This document shows, piece after piece, positions 9,848 to 21,817 of a stretch of 64,000 bases of DNA. Origin of the DNA: Rhizomucor pusillus (Eukaryota; Mucoromycota; Mucoromycetes; Mucorales; Lichtheimiaceae); NCBI GenBank assembly GCA_900175165.2, contig FWWN02000678.1, forward strand, positions 1-64,000, given 5' to 3'. Under the pieces are notes generated by a model. The model made no database searches. It was given only the letters and a program-made list of their open reading frames with translations, and was not told the DNA's origin. The stretch's first letter is position 1. Each line of letters opens with the position of its first letter. The position numbers were made by a program, and so were the translations under genes.

Positions 9848-12800
9848 TTATGGTATCGAATCTAGGATCATTTTCGCATTATTTCTCAAGGTCTTGCTAT
9901 CATCCTGCATCCATCTTGGTAGCTTGAATTCTTTGAGATCCTTGCTTTCGGAATAAATAATACCTTGTTGACCTAGCATGCCGAGCGTTATGAGCCAAAC
10001 AGTGTCTGCATTGCTGTGAGTCAAGCCCAAGTAAAGCTGACGAGCCGCAATCTGCAGATCCTCTGGTATCCGATCATCCAAAAACACTTTGGTTGCTTGG
10101 GCTATATCTTGAAATGTCTTTTCTCGCAAAATCATGCGACTAGCAGCCGTCTTGATCACTTGTATTACGCCGAGATGTAGGCGATAAGCGTATGAATGTT
10201 GAGAGTAATAATAATAATTGATCGAATTTGTTGCCGCACTGTACTCGGCCTTGAGCAAAGACTTGAGCTTTGGCCATACATCTTCGAAGCGCCTCAGCAT
10301 GAAATCTCCAAGGTTATCCAACAGGATTTGAACCAAGTGTAGCGCATTCAGAGCTACAGCGCCTTGTGGATCGGATAAACGCTGAACAGCTTGCGGCCAC
10401 AAATCGTTCACAAACACTCTAATTTTGTCTTCGGTCTGCCTGAGCAGCTGAACACCGGCGGCCAGTAAGGATAAAATTTCAGCACGGAGTTGAGAGGAAG
10501 GGAACGCCAGAAAATGACGAGCTTTCCGCATGATATCCAATGCCATTTCTTGTTCTTTACTCAAAGGTGGCGAGGTATCTTCAGGAGGAAGTCTAGGTTC
10601 ATCTTCTTCGACTTGCTGATTCTCTTGTTCTTCCTTTTCCAGTAGATCTTCCAGTGTAGGCTCTTGTTCCTTCTTCTTTTGTCTTTCTAAAAAGTACTTG
10701 CCTATCTCTTCCAAAGTTGCTTGTTCTTCTTTTTCTTCCTCTTGCCCCTCTTGAGTCTGAGCCGCGATGAAATCTTGTATTATTTTTGATACTCCATGCT
10801 CAGCAGCTCGGCTCTGATGCTCATCCTTATCGATATCATCATGCGAAATGTCTGCACTCTTCAGCAATGTCTGGACAATTTCAGTCAAGACGCTGCATAG
10901 TTGTGCACAAAGCCAGCCTTGCATGTGGTATCGGTCCAAAGCGTCGAATATTTCTTCCACAGAGTCTTCCAAGTAAGCAATCGCACCCGATCCGCCAATC
11001 CGAACAAGAGCCTTAAGTACAAGGGGAGCTCGTGGATTATCCAAAAGCATCGACAGCCTCTGGGATACCATGTTGATAACATAATCAATGTTTGCAACAC
11101 ACAGCTCTTTTGCGCTGCGCTCGCCACAGATCAATGCAACGGTGTCCAAAGTGATGAGAGCGTAGTTGTGAATTCGTATATTTGGAGATCCCAAATGCGC
11201 CAAAAGTGGATACAACAAGGTAATCAGTTCATTTTGCATATCCTGCCGACCGACAATGCATGCGACTAGCCCCATCGTTTGAAGGCTAAGACAAATCGAT
11301 AGCACCTTCGTAGCTTCGTAGTCATAAACGTTTTGCCTCGTGGATACTGCAAACGAGGAAAAGCGGGATGACTCTGAAGATGGATCAATGACGCATTCTA
11401 GTAATCCTTGCATAATCTGTAGTGATAGGCTTCTCAGTGTTTCCCTTGATGCACGCTGTTCATCTAGACTTGCTCCAGCGTATTCTTGATCATCAAAGTC
11501 GTCTGTAATAACTTGATTTTGCCACATGTCCAGTCCGTCCTGCTCTTCCTCTGATACTGATGCTCCAGACAGCAACGAGTGAATGATGAAAATCGCTTCA
11601 GGATATGATCTATCGTCCGTGTTATGTATGTAGCGCATGAAATAATCCGTCCATGTTGGGAGATCTCCAACGCGGCCAATGACATTCAGCATTCTAGAGA
11701 GCTTCCCGACAGCACGATCAGATACGAGGTATTTGAAACGCACTTTGGGATAAATAACAGTCTGGCTTTTCGTTTCTTGATCCGGAAGTTCAATGTACTT
11801 GTTGTATCCGCGTTCTTCTAATACGTTGAGAGATTCCGTATCGATTTCCAGAGCCGTCAGCCAGGCATCTGAGTAGCGTGGAATGGCCTCATTCAATACA
11901 CTGTGTGAGTGCTCGCCTAACAGCAAGGTAGCAGCGGTAATGAGAGCCATATACTTTATCTTGTCGCTCTCGTTGCCAGATATTATGCAGCCAGGTAATT
12001 CTTTCATCCAGCTATGTAAGCCATCTTGAAGAGCCTTGAAGGAGACCGTCTGAAATTCCTCTCGTCCGATTATTTCTGCAGTAAGCCTTCGACATTCTGT
12101 TGCCACGTTTGGATAATCATCGTCCATACATAGCAGCAGCGTGTCTAGCAAAAGAGGTACACAGTTATCGAGCGTTTGGTAGCAATTGGAAATAATCTGG
12201 TATGAAAATCGAACGAAAGCAATGCGTGCGCGCCAATCCTGATGATCAAAGGCCTTGAGAATGCGTTCAAGGTTCTTCTTTAATTCTCGTTTGGTGGTCG
12301 TTAACCATGCTTGCGTCCGCTCCACTAAAAATCGTGAACCCTTCTCGTCTTTTACGTCCGGATTTTTGGTTGTTGAACCTAGGTCCTTCTGACCTGCTGC
12401 CTGGTCTTTCACAGATATTTGGAATTGCTGGAAATCCTGAAATGACGTACTGGAACGAATTAAATGCGAGTTTTCTTCGTTTGCCAGGACAGCTTGTATA
12501 ACGTCTCCGAGGACTTGGAGTGCTTTGACAATGATCTGATGATTTTCCTTTTCACCCTTTTGGCAAATGACGCGACGAAGGACCGATACAACTCGTGGTA
12601 GAAACCCGGTTAAAATGCTGCCATCATGAAGGTAATCAATAAGCAGTCTCCGCAGAGTATCCAAGGCCTCTGAGCGAAGCGATATATTCTTTGGTTGATG
12701 AATGACGTCCAAAAGCGCTGTCGCCGTGTTAGCTACGAGAGGTCGAGTTTGCTCAAGACGCAGTGCCACGACGAGCGGATGTATCTCCTCGCCAATATTC

Positions 12801-13282
12801 TTGTCAGGCAACAATGCATCGATGCACTTGATAGCCATATGTTTTACTTCCTCGGACGTCACTCGGCGTACTGGGGATGATTTCGGTTGCGGTGGATCGA
12901 CGCATAACGTGAATAAAATCAACAATTCTTGCTGCAGTTTGGGTGTAAACGACGCTCTCCACACAGTTTCTGTCAGTAGAAACAATAAGCAGCGTAGCAA
13001 AGGTTCTAGCACATTATCGTACAGTACGTCAGACCTTGCAACGGCGCCAAAGGTCTGAAGTAGCGGTGCGACAATGTACATGACCAGCTTCAGCTGGAGC
13101 ACAAGCACAGGATCACGTACATTCTCTAGAACATTTAATAGATCCCATAGCAATCGCCCGATCCGTTGGCTTTCTCCGGGGCTAATAGCGTCCTTTAAGG
13201 CGATCAGTTGCACGCAAATGGGTTTGAGCTGTGAAAAGATCTCCTCTGCTTGCTGATCCAAAGACGACATGTTAACGCGCAC
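9848..13282 (-). CDS. TTI1: TTI1, subunit of the TEL2-TTI1-TTI2 cochaperone complex
   Basis: Intronless frame of 1144 residues, close to the usual TTI1 length (human about 1090). It is an alpha-helical HEAT-repeat protein throughout. Recognisable features include LRRLLIDYLHDGSILTGFLP near residue 215, a central helical region, an acidic low-complexity insert (about 850-930, EEQENQQVEEDEPRLPPED), and a conserved C-terminal part (LLAAGVQLLRQTEDK; VNDLWPQAVQRLSDP). With Tel2 and Tti2 it stabilises newly made PIKK kinases (TOR, ATM, ATR, DNA-PK type) together with Hsp90. Initiation could be at Met1 or Met5, four codons apart. It is the longest intron-free gene here. Confidence 0.9.
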   Translation of the reverse strand: MRVNMSSLDQQAEEIFSQLKPICVQLIALKDAISPGESQRIGRLLWDLLNVLENVRDPVLVLQLKLVMYIVAPLLQTFGAVARSDVLYDNVLEPLLRCLLFLLTETVWRASFTPKLQQELLILFTLCVDPPQPKSSPVRRVTSEEVKHMAIKCIDALLPDKNIGEEIHPLVVALRLEQTRPLVANTATALLDVIHQPKNISLRSEALDTLRRLLIDYLHDGSILTGFLPRVVSVLRRVICQKGEKENHQIIVKALQVLGDVIQAVLANEENSHLIRSSTSFQDFQQFQISVKDQAAGQKDLGSTTKNPDVKDEKGSRFLVERTQAWLTTTKRELKKNLERILKAFDHQDWRARIAFVRFSYQIISNCYQTLDNCVPLLLDTLLLCMDDDYPNVATECRRLTAEIIGREEFQTVSFKALQDGLHSWMKELPGCIISGNESDKIKYMALITAATLLLGEHSHSVLNEAIPRYSDAWLTALEIDTESLNVLEERGYNKYIELPDQETKSQTVIYPKVRFKYLVSDRAVGKLSRMLNVIGRVGDLPTWTDYFMRYIHNTDDRSYPEAIFIIHSLLSGASVSEEEQDGLDMWQNQVITDDFDDQEYAGASLDEQRASRETLRSLSLQIMQGLLECVIDPSSESSRFSSFAVSTRQNVYDYEATKVLSICLSLQTMGLVACIVGRQDMQNELITLLYPLLAHLGSPNIRIHNYALITLDTVALICGERSAKELCVANIDYVINMVSQRLSMLLDNPRAPLVLKALVRIGGSGAIAYLEDSVEEIFDALDRYHMQGWLCAQLCSVLTEIVQTLLKSADISHDDIDKDEHQSRAAEHGVSKIIQDFIAAQTQEGQEEEKEEQATLEEIGKYFLERQKKKEQEPTLEDLLEKEEQENQQVEEDEPRLPPEDTSPPLSKEQEMALDIMRKARHFLAFPSSQLRAEILSLLAAGVQLLRQTEDKIRVFVNDLWPQAVQRLSDPQGAVALNALHLVQILLDNLGDFMLRRFEDVWPKLKSLLKAEYSAATNSINYYYYSQHSYAYRLHLGVIQVIKTAASRMILREKTFQDIAQATKVFLDDRIPEDLQIAARQLYLGLTHSNADTVWLITLGMLGQQGIIYSESKDLKEFKLPRWMQDDSKTLRNNAKMILDSIP

Positions 13283-13479
13283 AACGCATTGCCGTAAAAA
13301 GGAAATTGATCGGTCCAGAGAAAGCGAACTTTTATCAACCCTCTTTCATTTCTGCCTTGTTCTTTTACTTCACAATAATGTAGAATACACTTCAGATAAA
13401 TGCATTTTTAAACATGGAAACCAAAATGTATGATATATATTTTCCAAAAGCAATGATGTACATGTATGATTTAAATGTT

Positions 13480-14639
13480 TCAAGACAACATACGCATCGC
13501 GAATTCGAAACTGATCACAGTAGAGGTTAGCAACATATTCGAAATCTTTCTCTAAGCCTTTAACTTACCCAAGGAAAGTGGCTGCGTTGGATGGTGCTGC
13601 TCTGAGCAGACAGGGGCCGATACCTTTGAAGAACCCAGCAGCGCCTTCTGCGGCAAACGTCTTTCGTACGCAGTCCCAAGTGGAAGCGTATCTCTTTGCA
13701 GCACCAGCAAATCCATCAGTTTGAAGTCTGGATTTGACAGCATCCATTGGATAGATAGTGAGCCACATGGCATATCCTGCACCAGCACCGTAGAGGCAGA
13801 CTTCCCAGGATGGCAGATCAGCGCGCGAGGTCAATCCGGAACGCTCCATAGATTTGCGAACCATCCATTCGTATGCGAAAAAGTAAGCACCGTAGCCTTG
13901 GAATTCACGGGCCATAGTGATGGGTTGGCCCTTGTAGATGCCACGGATACCGTGTTCACGGTATATCTGTCGAATGCAGTCAATAGGGCCGCTGTAGCCA
14001 GCACCAGTTTGAACTTGAAGTCTAGTACGGATGTGTTCAACTGGACCGGAAACGAACGAATTGGCAACACCGCTAGCTGCACCGGCAAGATAGATCTGTC
14101 CATTCGTCAAGGGTTCGTTCTTGTTCTGAGCTGCAAAGCGACGTTTCATGTACTCGACGACAACAAACTGGATGGATACACAGGCACCGATACCGACGAG
14201 AGGCGTCGCAGTGCCTTTGTAGAATCCAGCGAAACCTTCCCGCTGATGAGTCTTGCGTATGCAGTCCATCATATTGCTGTAAATCGGGTTTGTTGTCGAT
14301 TGCGTTTGAAGACGCTAAAATGCATAATCCCACTTAATCACCAGTCTATCCTGGCACAGATCACAAAATATACTTACGACTTTGACGGTATCAAAAGGCT
14401 ATACGAATACGTCATATTAGCATTTTGAAGTGCTCTGCTGTTACGTTTTGCACCGTACCTGGCCCACTAGCACCTGCAGGATACCACCAAAGGTACCGCT
14501 AGCGCAGTCTTTCAAAGCCTGCGAAGCACTGTAGACTTGAGGTTACTTTTTGAAACTTTTCGGCCTGTCTTTAAGCGTACCCTGCTTGCTTTGCAATAGC
14601 TCCATCGTGGACAATGAGGGTCTCCTGTGCAGTTGCCAT
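13480..14639 (-). CDS. YMC1: Mitochondrial carrier family protein, Ymc1-like
   Basis: CDS complement(join(13480..13510,13569..14314,14378..14398,14459..14528,14581..14639)), 308 residues, normal for SLC25 carriers. Three repeats carry the P-x-D/E-x-x-K/R signature: PFDTVKVRLQ, PVEHIRTRLQ and PMDAVKSRLQ. GVGACVS-like text (VGIGACVSIQF) and the ending FEFAMRM match yeast Ymc1/Ymc2 and the wider carnitine/amino-acid carrier branch. It should sit in the mitochondrial inner membrane. Ymc1-type carriers are linked to glycine/amino-acid or organic-acid exchange, and the substrate cannot be read from sequence. Exon 3 is only 21 bases and encodes the first signature (PFDTVKV); the last exon is 31 bases. 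Both are required for an intact protein. Confidence 0.9.
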
Positions 14640-15015
14640 GACTCGATTCACCGTGCCAGAAAAGAGCAAAGAAAAAAAAATCTTCGTCTCCGAAATATAC
14701 CATCAGCGGCGGGGCCAATTGAAACCACCACGCAGGAACAATGAAACATACTCGGCTGGTAGACTCATTGATGCCTAAAATGTTAGCAGGGAAAATTCCT
14801 GAAACCCGGAGAGACACATATGAACTCGCAAATCAAGGTAAAGCTTGTACCGTCTTGATGCACTGGTATCAAAAGTAGCGTGTGCAAAGAGTTCCCCCCA
14901 GATAGAAAGTTCGAAACCAAAGGAAGCAATGCCATACATATGCAGACTTTTGAAAATTGTTCTATTGGTGTGTATGACTTATGTAGATTTTTTCTAAGTT
15001 GGCTATGATATACTT
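14640..15015. other. Promoter side of the carrier gene
   Basis: Gap between IDH1 and the carrier, both on the minus strand. It contains a CCAAT pentamer at about 14715-14719, some 75 bases upstream of the carrier ATG (reverse orientation relative to the gene). No coding sequence seen. Confidence 0.4.
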
Positions 15016-16591
15016 TTACAACTTGCTGATGACAGCAGAGGTGAATTCCTTGAGACTGCTGTTGCCACCCATGTCTGCGGTTCTTGCCTTTGAGGAAAGC
15101 ATCTGGTTAGTTGGAACTTCAACAGACGCCATATATTTCCCGGATACTTACAGTGTTAGTCTGGATAGTTTGGTAGACAGCGTTAGAGATGCGGTTGGCA
15201 TATTCATCGAGGTTGAGATGTCTAAGCATCATGACGGAAGAGAGAAGCATGGCGGTAGGGTTGGCGGCATCCTTATTTTGCAAATCAAGGCCGACGTGAC
15301 GGCAACCAGGTTCGAACATGGCGTATTCGCGACCGATGTTGCAGCCAGGAATCAAGCCGGGACCACCGATCAAACCAGCACCCTTTTAACGGACGTTAAT
15401 ATTTGCATATACTAGGCAAAACGATCCCTTCCTCTTATACTTACGACATTGGAGACAATGTTACCGTACAAGTTGGGCATGACCATAACGTCAAACTGTT
15501 GAGGGCGAGAGACGAGCTGCATAGCTATTTTTGAATTAGCATACATTGTACAACCTTCTCTACCAGAAGTGCAATGCATACCAGTGTTGTCGACGATCAT
15601 GTCGTTGAACTGAATACCGTGGTGTTCGTATTCCTTTGCGACGTCACGGCAGGTACGCAAGAAAAGACCATCAGCCAATTTCCTGGAAGGTCTATTAGTA
15701 TCTAGCAACTACACATAATAGACACTTTTTACTTACATGATGTTAGCCTTGTGGACAGCAGTGACCTTCTTGCGGTTGTTCTTGAGAGCAAAGTCAAAGG
15801 CAAAGCGAGCAATACGCTCGGTCTTGGCACGAGTAATGATCTTCAAAGACTCGACGACACCAGGAACGGACTACACGTATGCATTTAGATATATCTGGTT
15901 TTCGTAATATTTGCAAAATGGACGCTACCTGATGTTCCAAGCCGGAGTATTCACCCTCGGTATTTTCACGGATGATAGCAATGTCGACGTTTTGCAAGCG
16001 GGAGGGAACACCAGGGATGTTCTTGCAGAGAGAAAGGGAAGCATACATATCGAGGTCTTTGCGCATAGTGACGTTGAAGGACTTGTGGCCAAGTTTGGAG
16101 ACAGGAGTGAACAAGGTACCCTTGATACCGACCTTGTTGCGGCGGAGAGAGGCAAGAGATTCTTGGAAGAGCTTGTCGTCCTCGGAAGTCAAACCAGAAA
16201 CATCGTATTGTTCGAACTCGATGGGAGCGTTGGCAGCCTTGAACACGTCCTTCAAAGAAGCAGCAATCTCGGGACCAACACCGTCACCAGGGATAAGAGT
16301 GACAGTGTACTTGCCGCCATACTTTTTAGGGAAAATCTACATTTTGTGTATACAGCTAAGTGTATACTATCCATACCCTTTACTGTGAAAGCACTTACGG
16401 TCTTTTGTTCGGCGGGTGCAGGGGAAGGAATGGAGGGGCCAGCCTCTGCAGCGAACGAGCGAACGGCAGTCTGCAAATGAACAAAGCACTGTTAACACTC
16501 GCTTGCAGAGAACAGAACAGGGTCGTAGACTTACCTGCTTCAGGGCGGAGGCGTTGGAAAGCACTGGTCTGGCGATTGCGTTGGCGAGCAT
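15016..16591 (-). CDS. IDH1: NAD-dependent isocitrate dehydrogenase, IDH1-type (regulatory) subunit, mitochondrial
   Basis: CDS complement(join(15016..15102,15152..15382,15445..15524,15582..15682,15737..15870,15929..16336,16399..16470,16535..16591)), 389 residues, all phases consistent. The N-terminus is a basic, Ser/Ala-rich mitochondrial presequence ([19 protein letters not shown]). The dehydrogenase fold begins [14 protein letters not shown] and continues with [47 protein letters not shown] and [20 protein letters not shown]. The text [19 protein letters not shown] resembles Idh1/IDH3B rather than the catalytic Idh2, so this is probably the AMP-responsive regulatory subunit of the TCA-cycle enzyme. 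A TACTAAT branch point is visible in the intron between exons 4 and 5. Confidence 0.93.
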
Positions 16592-18109
16592 CGTACGGAA
16601 AACAGAAAAGGGTGTAACTTGCGGGTTTCCGCTGGACTGAAAGCAAAAATTTGTTTCCCGGATAATCGTTTTGACCCTGGAACACGAGAAGGCAAAACGT
16701 CACTGAAAAACAAGTATCTGTGCGCACATCGATTAAGATCAACGACCAAACTAAATTTCTCTAAATACCATACAGCGCTTCTACTATAAGCACTAGTATG
16801 TGGACCATGATATGACTATCGTACGTGCCAGATAACAAGAAAAAGCTGCAAATTCACACCCCCGTCTGTATGTTTCTCAACTGAGCTGCTATGTAAGATT
16901 ATTTAAAACAACTTTTCTTACAATGTAATATGCACATCTACCCGATTCTAAGAGATATGTATCAAGTTGACTATGTTACAGAATAAATATCTGAATGGTG
17001 CAGCCCTTATCAGATTTCTGGTAGTCGTCGGAAAGAAGGCGGGAAATGCAGCTGTAAAATAATCCCAAATTTGCCAGCTTTTGAAGCATATGAAATTTAC
17101 CCTTTCCGTACTGAAGATCGATTAGCCATAGCTATGACACCTTTCCATTCAACTACCCTATCTATTCTTCTGCAGTATAGCTGATTTTCAAATTTCGAAA
17201 CTAAGAATGAATGTTTTGCGGATAGATATACCTGTGGATCATTGCTTGGTAATTGAGATAGCAGATACAGACTGGAAGAAGGAGGCTTCGTTAATTTCAA
17301 GATTATGTACTATGGAATATGTAGAGATACATGATTTTGCATAGAAACATTTTTATTCTCCATGGTCGCATATTCAAGAGTTGCTGCAAGTGTTTTCATT
17401 GCAATCCTTCCAGAACCTGTTGAGTTCTATGTAGTCATGAACTATCTGCTACTGCGGAACGACTGAGCCTTACAAGTCACTGAGCATTGACTAATGACTT
17501 TGCTAAAGTCGTCTATACCTGAAGTAATCTCAATGCCAATCAGCTCTAGAAAAGTCTACATGTTTGAATACCTATCAGCTATCCATTTCGGTGACAAACG
17601 ATAGAGTGCTATGGATCAATATCGTATTCTATGCTCGTCATATAGAGAAGCCAGTTTCTCTTTCCAAATATAGTAGTCGTATTAAACTTTTCTGTATGCC
17701 TTCCGAGCTGTCATGGAAGCATATACTATCATAATTTTGAGCAAGACTGCAGATCAAAACCATAATAAGCCTTTTCTTCAGAAATTGCAGATTACATTTT
17801 GAGTGTATGGTAGTATCTAGAATATATAAGTATGCTACTGGAGCCGAAAAAGAGCAAATCATCCATGCTGTCAATTGCATGACTGAATGTACTCTATTGC
17901 AGAAACGATCGACGCTTTTCCCATTATCCCGTTTAACCCATGAATCAAGAAACCCTCCAACAAACAAACAGAGAGAGACATACCAAAAAATATTTTGGTT
18001 GTACTATGCAGCTCATGATCGCGGCACGAACCTGAGACGTTGGCTCACAGCACTACTTACCCCGAGACCTCGGGCATCTCCGCCTGTTGCACCTCTTTCG
18101 AGAAACACA
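16592..18109. other. 1.5 kb intergenic region, no gene seen
   Basis: AT-rich, with only short frames (all under 135 codons) and no motif on either strand. It holds the divergent 5' flanks of IDH1 and of the first amidohydrolase. Confidence 0.5.
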
Positions 18110-19843
18110 ATGAGCCCACAGATCGCCCAGGTCGTCAAAGAAACTATCGACAGTCTCGATCGAGAACTTCGCGAGATCAGCTTAAAGGTGACCTTTTCCT
18201 AGCAGCAACTGACACTCNNNNNNNNNNNNNNNNNNNNNNNNNNNNNNNNNNNNNNNNNNNNNNNNNNNNNNNNNNNNNNNNNNNNNNNNNNNNNNNAAAA
18301 AAAACGGCCAAGAGTCAAAGACTAACTCAAAAAGCTAAACATAAAGATACACGATAATCCCGAGTTGGGTAATCGCGAGTTCAAGGCTCACGACCTCTTG
18401 ACCGACTACCTGAAGAAGAAGGGTTTCAAGGTGACTCGGCACGCTGTTGGACTTGAGACAGCTTTTATTGCCGAATACTCGAACGGCGGACAAGGCCGAC
18501 GCGTCGGCTTTTGCAGCGAATACGATGCATTGCCTGGGTAAATCGAAAACCAAGGACCGATAGTCAAAATACAGTACTCTTAACGTTTTCTTCATCGTAA
18601 TATCTAGCGTCGGTCATGCTTGCGGTCACAACTTGATTGCGATCTCTGGTCTTGCTTGCGCAATTGCTACCAAGGCACTTTTGGAGCAACACTTGATCGA
18701 AGGCAGCGTGGTTCTCTTTGGTACACCTGCAGAGGAAACTGGAAACGGAAAGATCGAGTTTGTTCAACGGGGCGAGGTTCAAAACCGAGTCGATTTTGCC
18801 ATGATGCTGTGAGTTTTTTCATCTATGCTATTCTCCTATCGGGTGATATCTAATTGCCGAAACTTTTAGTCATCCTTTTGCCATGGACGGCGTCTATTCA
18901 ATCATGTTGGCGCTGGATTCGCTGACGGTAGAATTCTTTGGACGAGCATCCCATGCAGGCATGGCTCCCTGGGAAGGCGTCAATGCTCTAGATGCCTTGA
19001 TGGAGAGCTGGAACAACTACTCAATGCTCAGACAACAACTCCTCCCCACTGACAGGTAAATGGCTCTTTTTCAAAATATTTCAAACTATCTATTTGCTAA
19101 CAATCGATTCGTCACCACCTAGATTGCACGGTATCATTACATCTGGAGGCAAATCTGTAAGGATCTCAGCAAATACACCTATGCTAGAAAAGAAGCTAAA
19201 CATTATCAGGCCAATGTGATTCCAGATTACGCCGGTGCTCGTTTCTATGCCCGGGCACTTACTCGCAACCGCTTAGCAGAGCTAAAGGTCAAATTGGAGA
19301 ACTGCTTCAAAGCAGGTGCCAAGGCAACAGGATGCCAGCTCAAGCTCACTTGGGCACCAACCGGTCCAGTTGAAGGTCGATCAGAGCATTGGTTAATCTT
19401 TTCGGGTTGCATGATTTGCTCATATATTTTACAAATTAGATGTTTTCACGAACGATGCATTGGCAAAATGCTACACTGAGTGCATCCAGAAGGAAGGCAT
19501 TGAACTGCCTCCTCGCGAGAAACAAGAAAATATCACAACCGGCTCCACGGACATGGGCAACATCTCTTACGTAGTGCCAGCTATCCATCCTGGGTAATCT
19601 ATTGAAATTATCTTCTCGAGAGATAGAGAACAGGTTTCCTAACACAGCAAAAATAGATTTGGTATTGGAACCACTGCAGCAAATCACACTGTAGAGTTTA
19701 CCAAGGCCGCGGGCACAGAAGAAGCCCACAAGAATACCCTCCGTGCCGCTCGGGCACTTGTCAACACAGCAGCTGCTGTATTCCTCGATGATAAACTCTT
19801 CCATCAGGTAGTAGCAGATTTTAAGAAGGGCAAACCGCAATAA
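18110..19843 (+). CDS. M20-family amidohydrolase, PM20D2-like, tandem copy 1
   Basis: CDS join(18110..18187,18347..18537,18608..18808,18870..19055,19123..19156,19210..19375,19440..19593,19657..19843), 398 residues. Motifs: IHDNPELG, YDALPG|VGHACGHN (metal-binding His and Asp), GTPAEETGNG (catalytic and metal Glu pair), HAGMAPWEG and GNISYVVPAIHPG. These match human PM20D2 and bacterial AbgB-like aminoacylase/dipeptidase enzymes that cleave amide bonds of acyl-amino acids or unusual dipeptides. All introns use GT-AG; the sixth donor is the weak GTCGAT. There is no signal peptide, so it is probably cytosolic. An assembly gap lies in intron 1, but both flanking exons are intact. Confidence 0.9.
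18218..18296. other. Assembly gap (79 N)
   Basis: Run of 79 undetermined bases inside intron 1 of amidohydrolase copy 1, bordered on the right by an A-rich run. Its true length is unknown. Confidence 0.99.
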
Positions 19844-19995
19844 AAATGTTGTAAGAACTCGTTGCTCTTCTGCTCTTCTCGGCCGGGCTCTCGGAGAACA
19901 ATGCTGTCTTTGTACTATAAAGTTGCACATGGACACTACCACGACGAAAAAGAAGTTTATTTCTCTTTTTCAATCCCTTTGCTTTACTTTCCTGT

Positions 19996-21689
19996 ATGCT
20001 GGATACTCACGTTGAGAAAGTCATTGACGAGACCATTGCTAATCTCGATGGCGAATTGCGCGCCCTGAGTTTGCAGGCAGGTTGCTAAAGGAGCATAACG
20101 AGTTAGGACGGAACTGATAGAGAATTTTTTAGATTCACGATAACCCTGAGCTCGGTAACCACGAATATCATGCAAGCAATCTGCTAGTTGGCTATCTGGA
20201 AGAAAAGGGCTTCAAAATGACGCGCGGCGTCGCAGGATTGCCTACAGCGTTTATTGCGGAATATTCGAACGGGTCACAGGGCCGTCGCGTCGGATTCTGC
20301 AGCGAATACGATGCATTGCCTGGGTAAGTATCTCGTGATGTCGTGTTATTCGGAGTGGGGTGGGGGGAAGGGAGAAGCAAGGGTTGTTAATGTTTACATA
20401 ACATGAAAACAGTGTAGGGCATGCATGCGGGCATAACCTTATCGCCATTGGCGGAGTAGCGTGTGCTATGGCCACCAAGGCATTGCTTGAAAGGAATCTG
20501 ATCCAGGGCACATGCACGCTTTTCGGGACGCCCAACGAAGAAGGGTCGGCTGCTGGCAATGGCAAGATCGTTCTTGTCAACTCTGGCGAAATTCAAAAAC
20601 GCACTGACTTTTGTTTGATGCTGCAAGTTCTTTTTTCTTTGCTTTTATTTATATCTCGAGCATCTTCTGCTAACTGCTAAAACATCTTAGGCATCCAGCA
20701 CCCTTCGATATCGCTTTTGGCCGTGGATTAGCTTTAGACTGTCTTAACATCGAATTCTTTGGACGGGCTTCCCACGCTGGCATGGCACCCTGGGAAGGCG
20801 TGAACGCGCTGGACGCTCTTATGCAAGGCTGGAACAATGTATCCATGCTTCGACAACAAATTCTGCCAACAGATAGGTAATAAGAAAGTTTATCTCGTAA
20901 CCATAACACAAAGTTTTTTGATAATTTTATTCCAAAGATTGCATGGTTTTATCAAGGATGGAGGCAAATCTGTAAGTGTCATTACAGACAAAAACAAGCT
21001 ACACCCCTTTGTTTGTATCTTTACACGAAATTTAGGCAAATGTCATCCCAGCACATGCATCTGCGGTCTTCTATGCACGCTCTTCTACTCGTGCTAGACT
21101 GGCGCAACTCAAAGTTCTGTTAGAGAATTGCTTTAAGGGAGCTGCCAAGGCCACTGGTTGCGAAGTCAAACTTCAGTGGGCTCCATACGGCGCCGTTGAT
21201 GGCAAGTAGTCATGAGCGTACATTTATGGAAAAAGAACTTTACGTCTAATTTTCTTCCTCCTTCAAAAAGATATCTTTCCAAACGAAGCTTTGGCTGAGT
21301 GCTACAAGAGTTTTATGGAAGAGGAAGGTGTCCAATTCTTGCCACGCGAAACAGAGGAAAATCTGCCTACAGATGCATCAAGTGACTTTGGCAATATCAC
21401 CTACGTTCGACCATCTTTCCAGCCAGCGCAAGTATCGCTTGTTTCAAATGCAAATCGATATTTTTTATAATGCGATTCTAAATATTTTGCAACGAACAGA
21501 TTCAAGATCAAGACATGGGGAGCAAACCATACCAAGGAATTTGCAAAGGCTGCCGGTACACCCGAAGCACATCAGAGTACCTTGAGAGCATCCCGCTGTG
21601 TTGCTAAAACAGCTGCATCTGTGTTTCTGAGTGATGAACTGTACGAGAGCGCCTGGGCTGCCTTCAAGAAAGGCACAGCTACTGCATAA
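19996..21689 (+). CDS. M20-family amidohydrolase, PM20D2-like, tandem copy 2, with GC-AG introns
   Basis: CDS join(19996..20076,20133..20323,20413..20622,20691..20876,20938..20971,21036..21201,21271..21427,21500..21689), 404 residues. It is a close paralogue of the gene 152 bases upstream: all intron positions are shared and four internal exons have identical lengths (191, 186, 34 and 166 bases). The active-site motifs are kept: VGHACGHN, GTPNEEGSAAGNG, ASHAGMAPWEG and GNITYVRP. It differs by a three-residue insertion in the Glu motif. Introns 1, 3, 6 and 7 need GC donors (GCAGGT, GCAAGT, GCAAGT, GCAAGT). Choosing a nearby GT instead loses the conserved frame each time. The enzyme probably has the same chemistry as copy 1, perhaps on a different substrate. 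Confidence 0.88.
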
Positions 21690-21817
21690 ATGATTCCCAC
21701 GATCCCCGTCCCCTATGAACCTTACCAAAGATGAGTAAAATGCTTATTTTTTTTTTTCCCATTTGGCATACCTCTTTCCTCCTTGTCTTTTTTTTTTTCT
21801 CTTTCTCTTCAGTGGAA

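Noticed and set aside
21731..21817. Upstream in-frame ATG of the acyl-CoA synthetase
   Set aside because: It would add 29 residues dominated by Phe, encoded by a poly-T tract that looks like untranslated leader. MDNIPSHVDL is the natural start.
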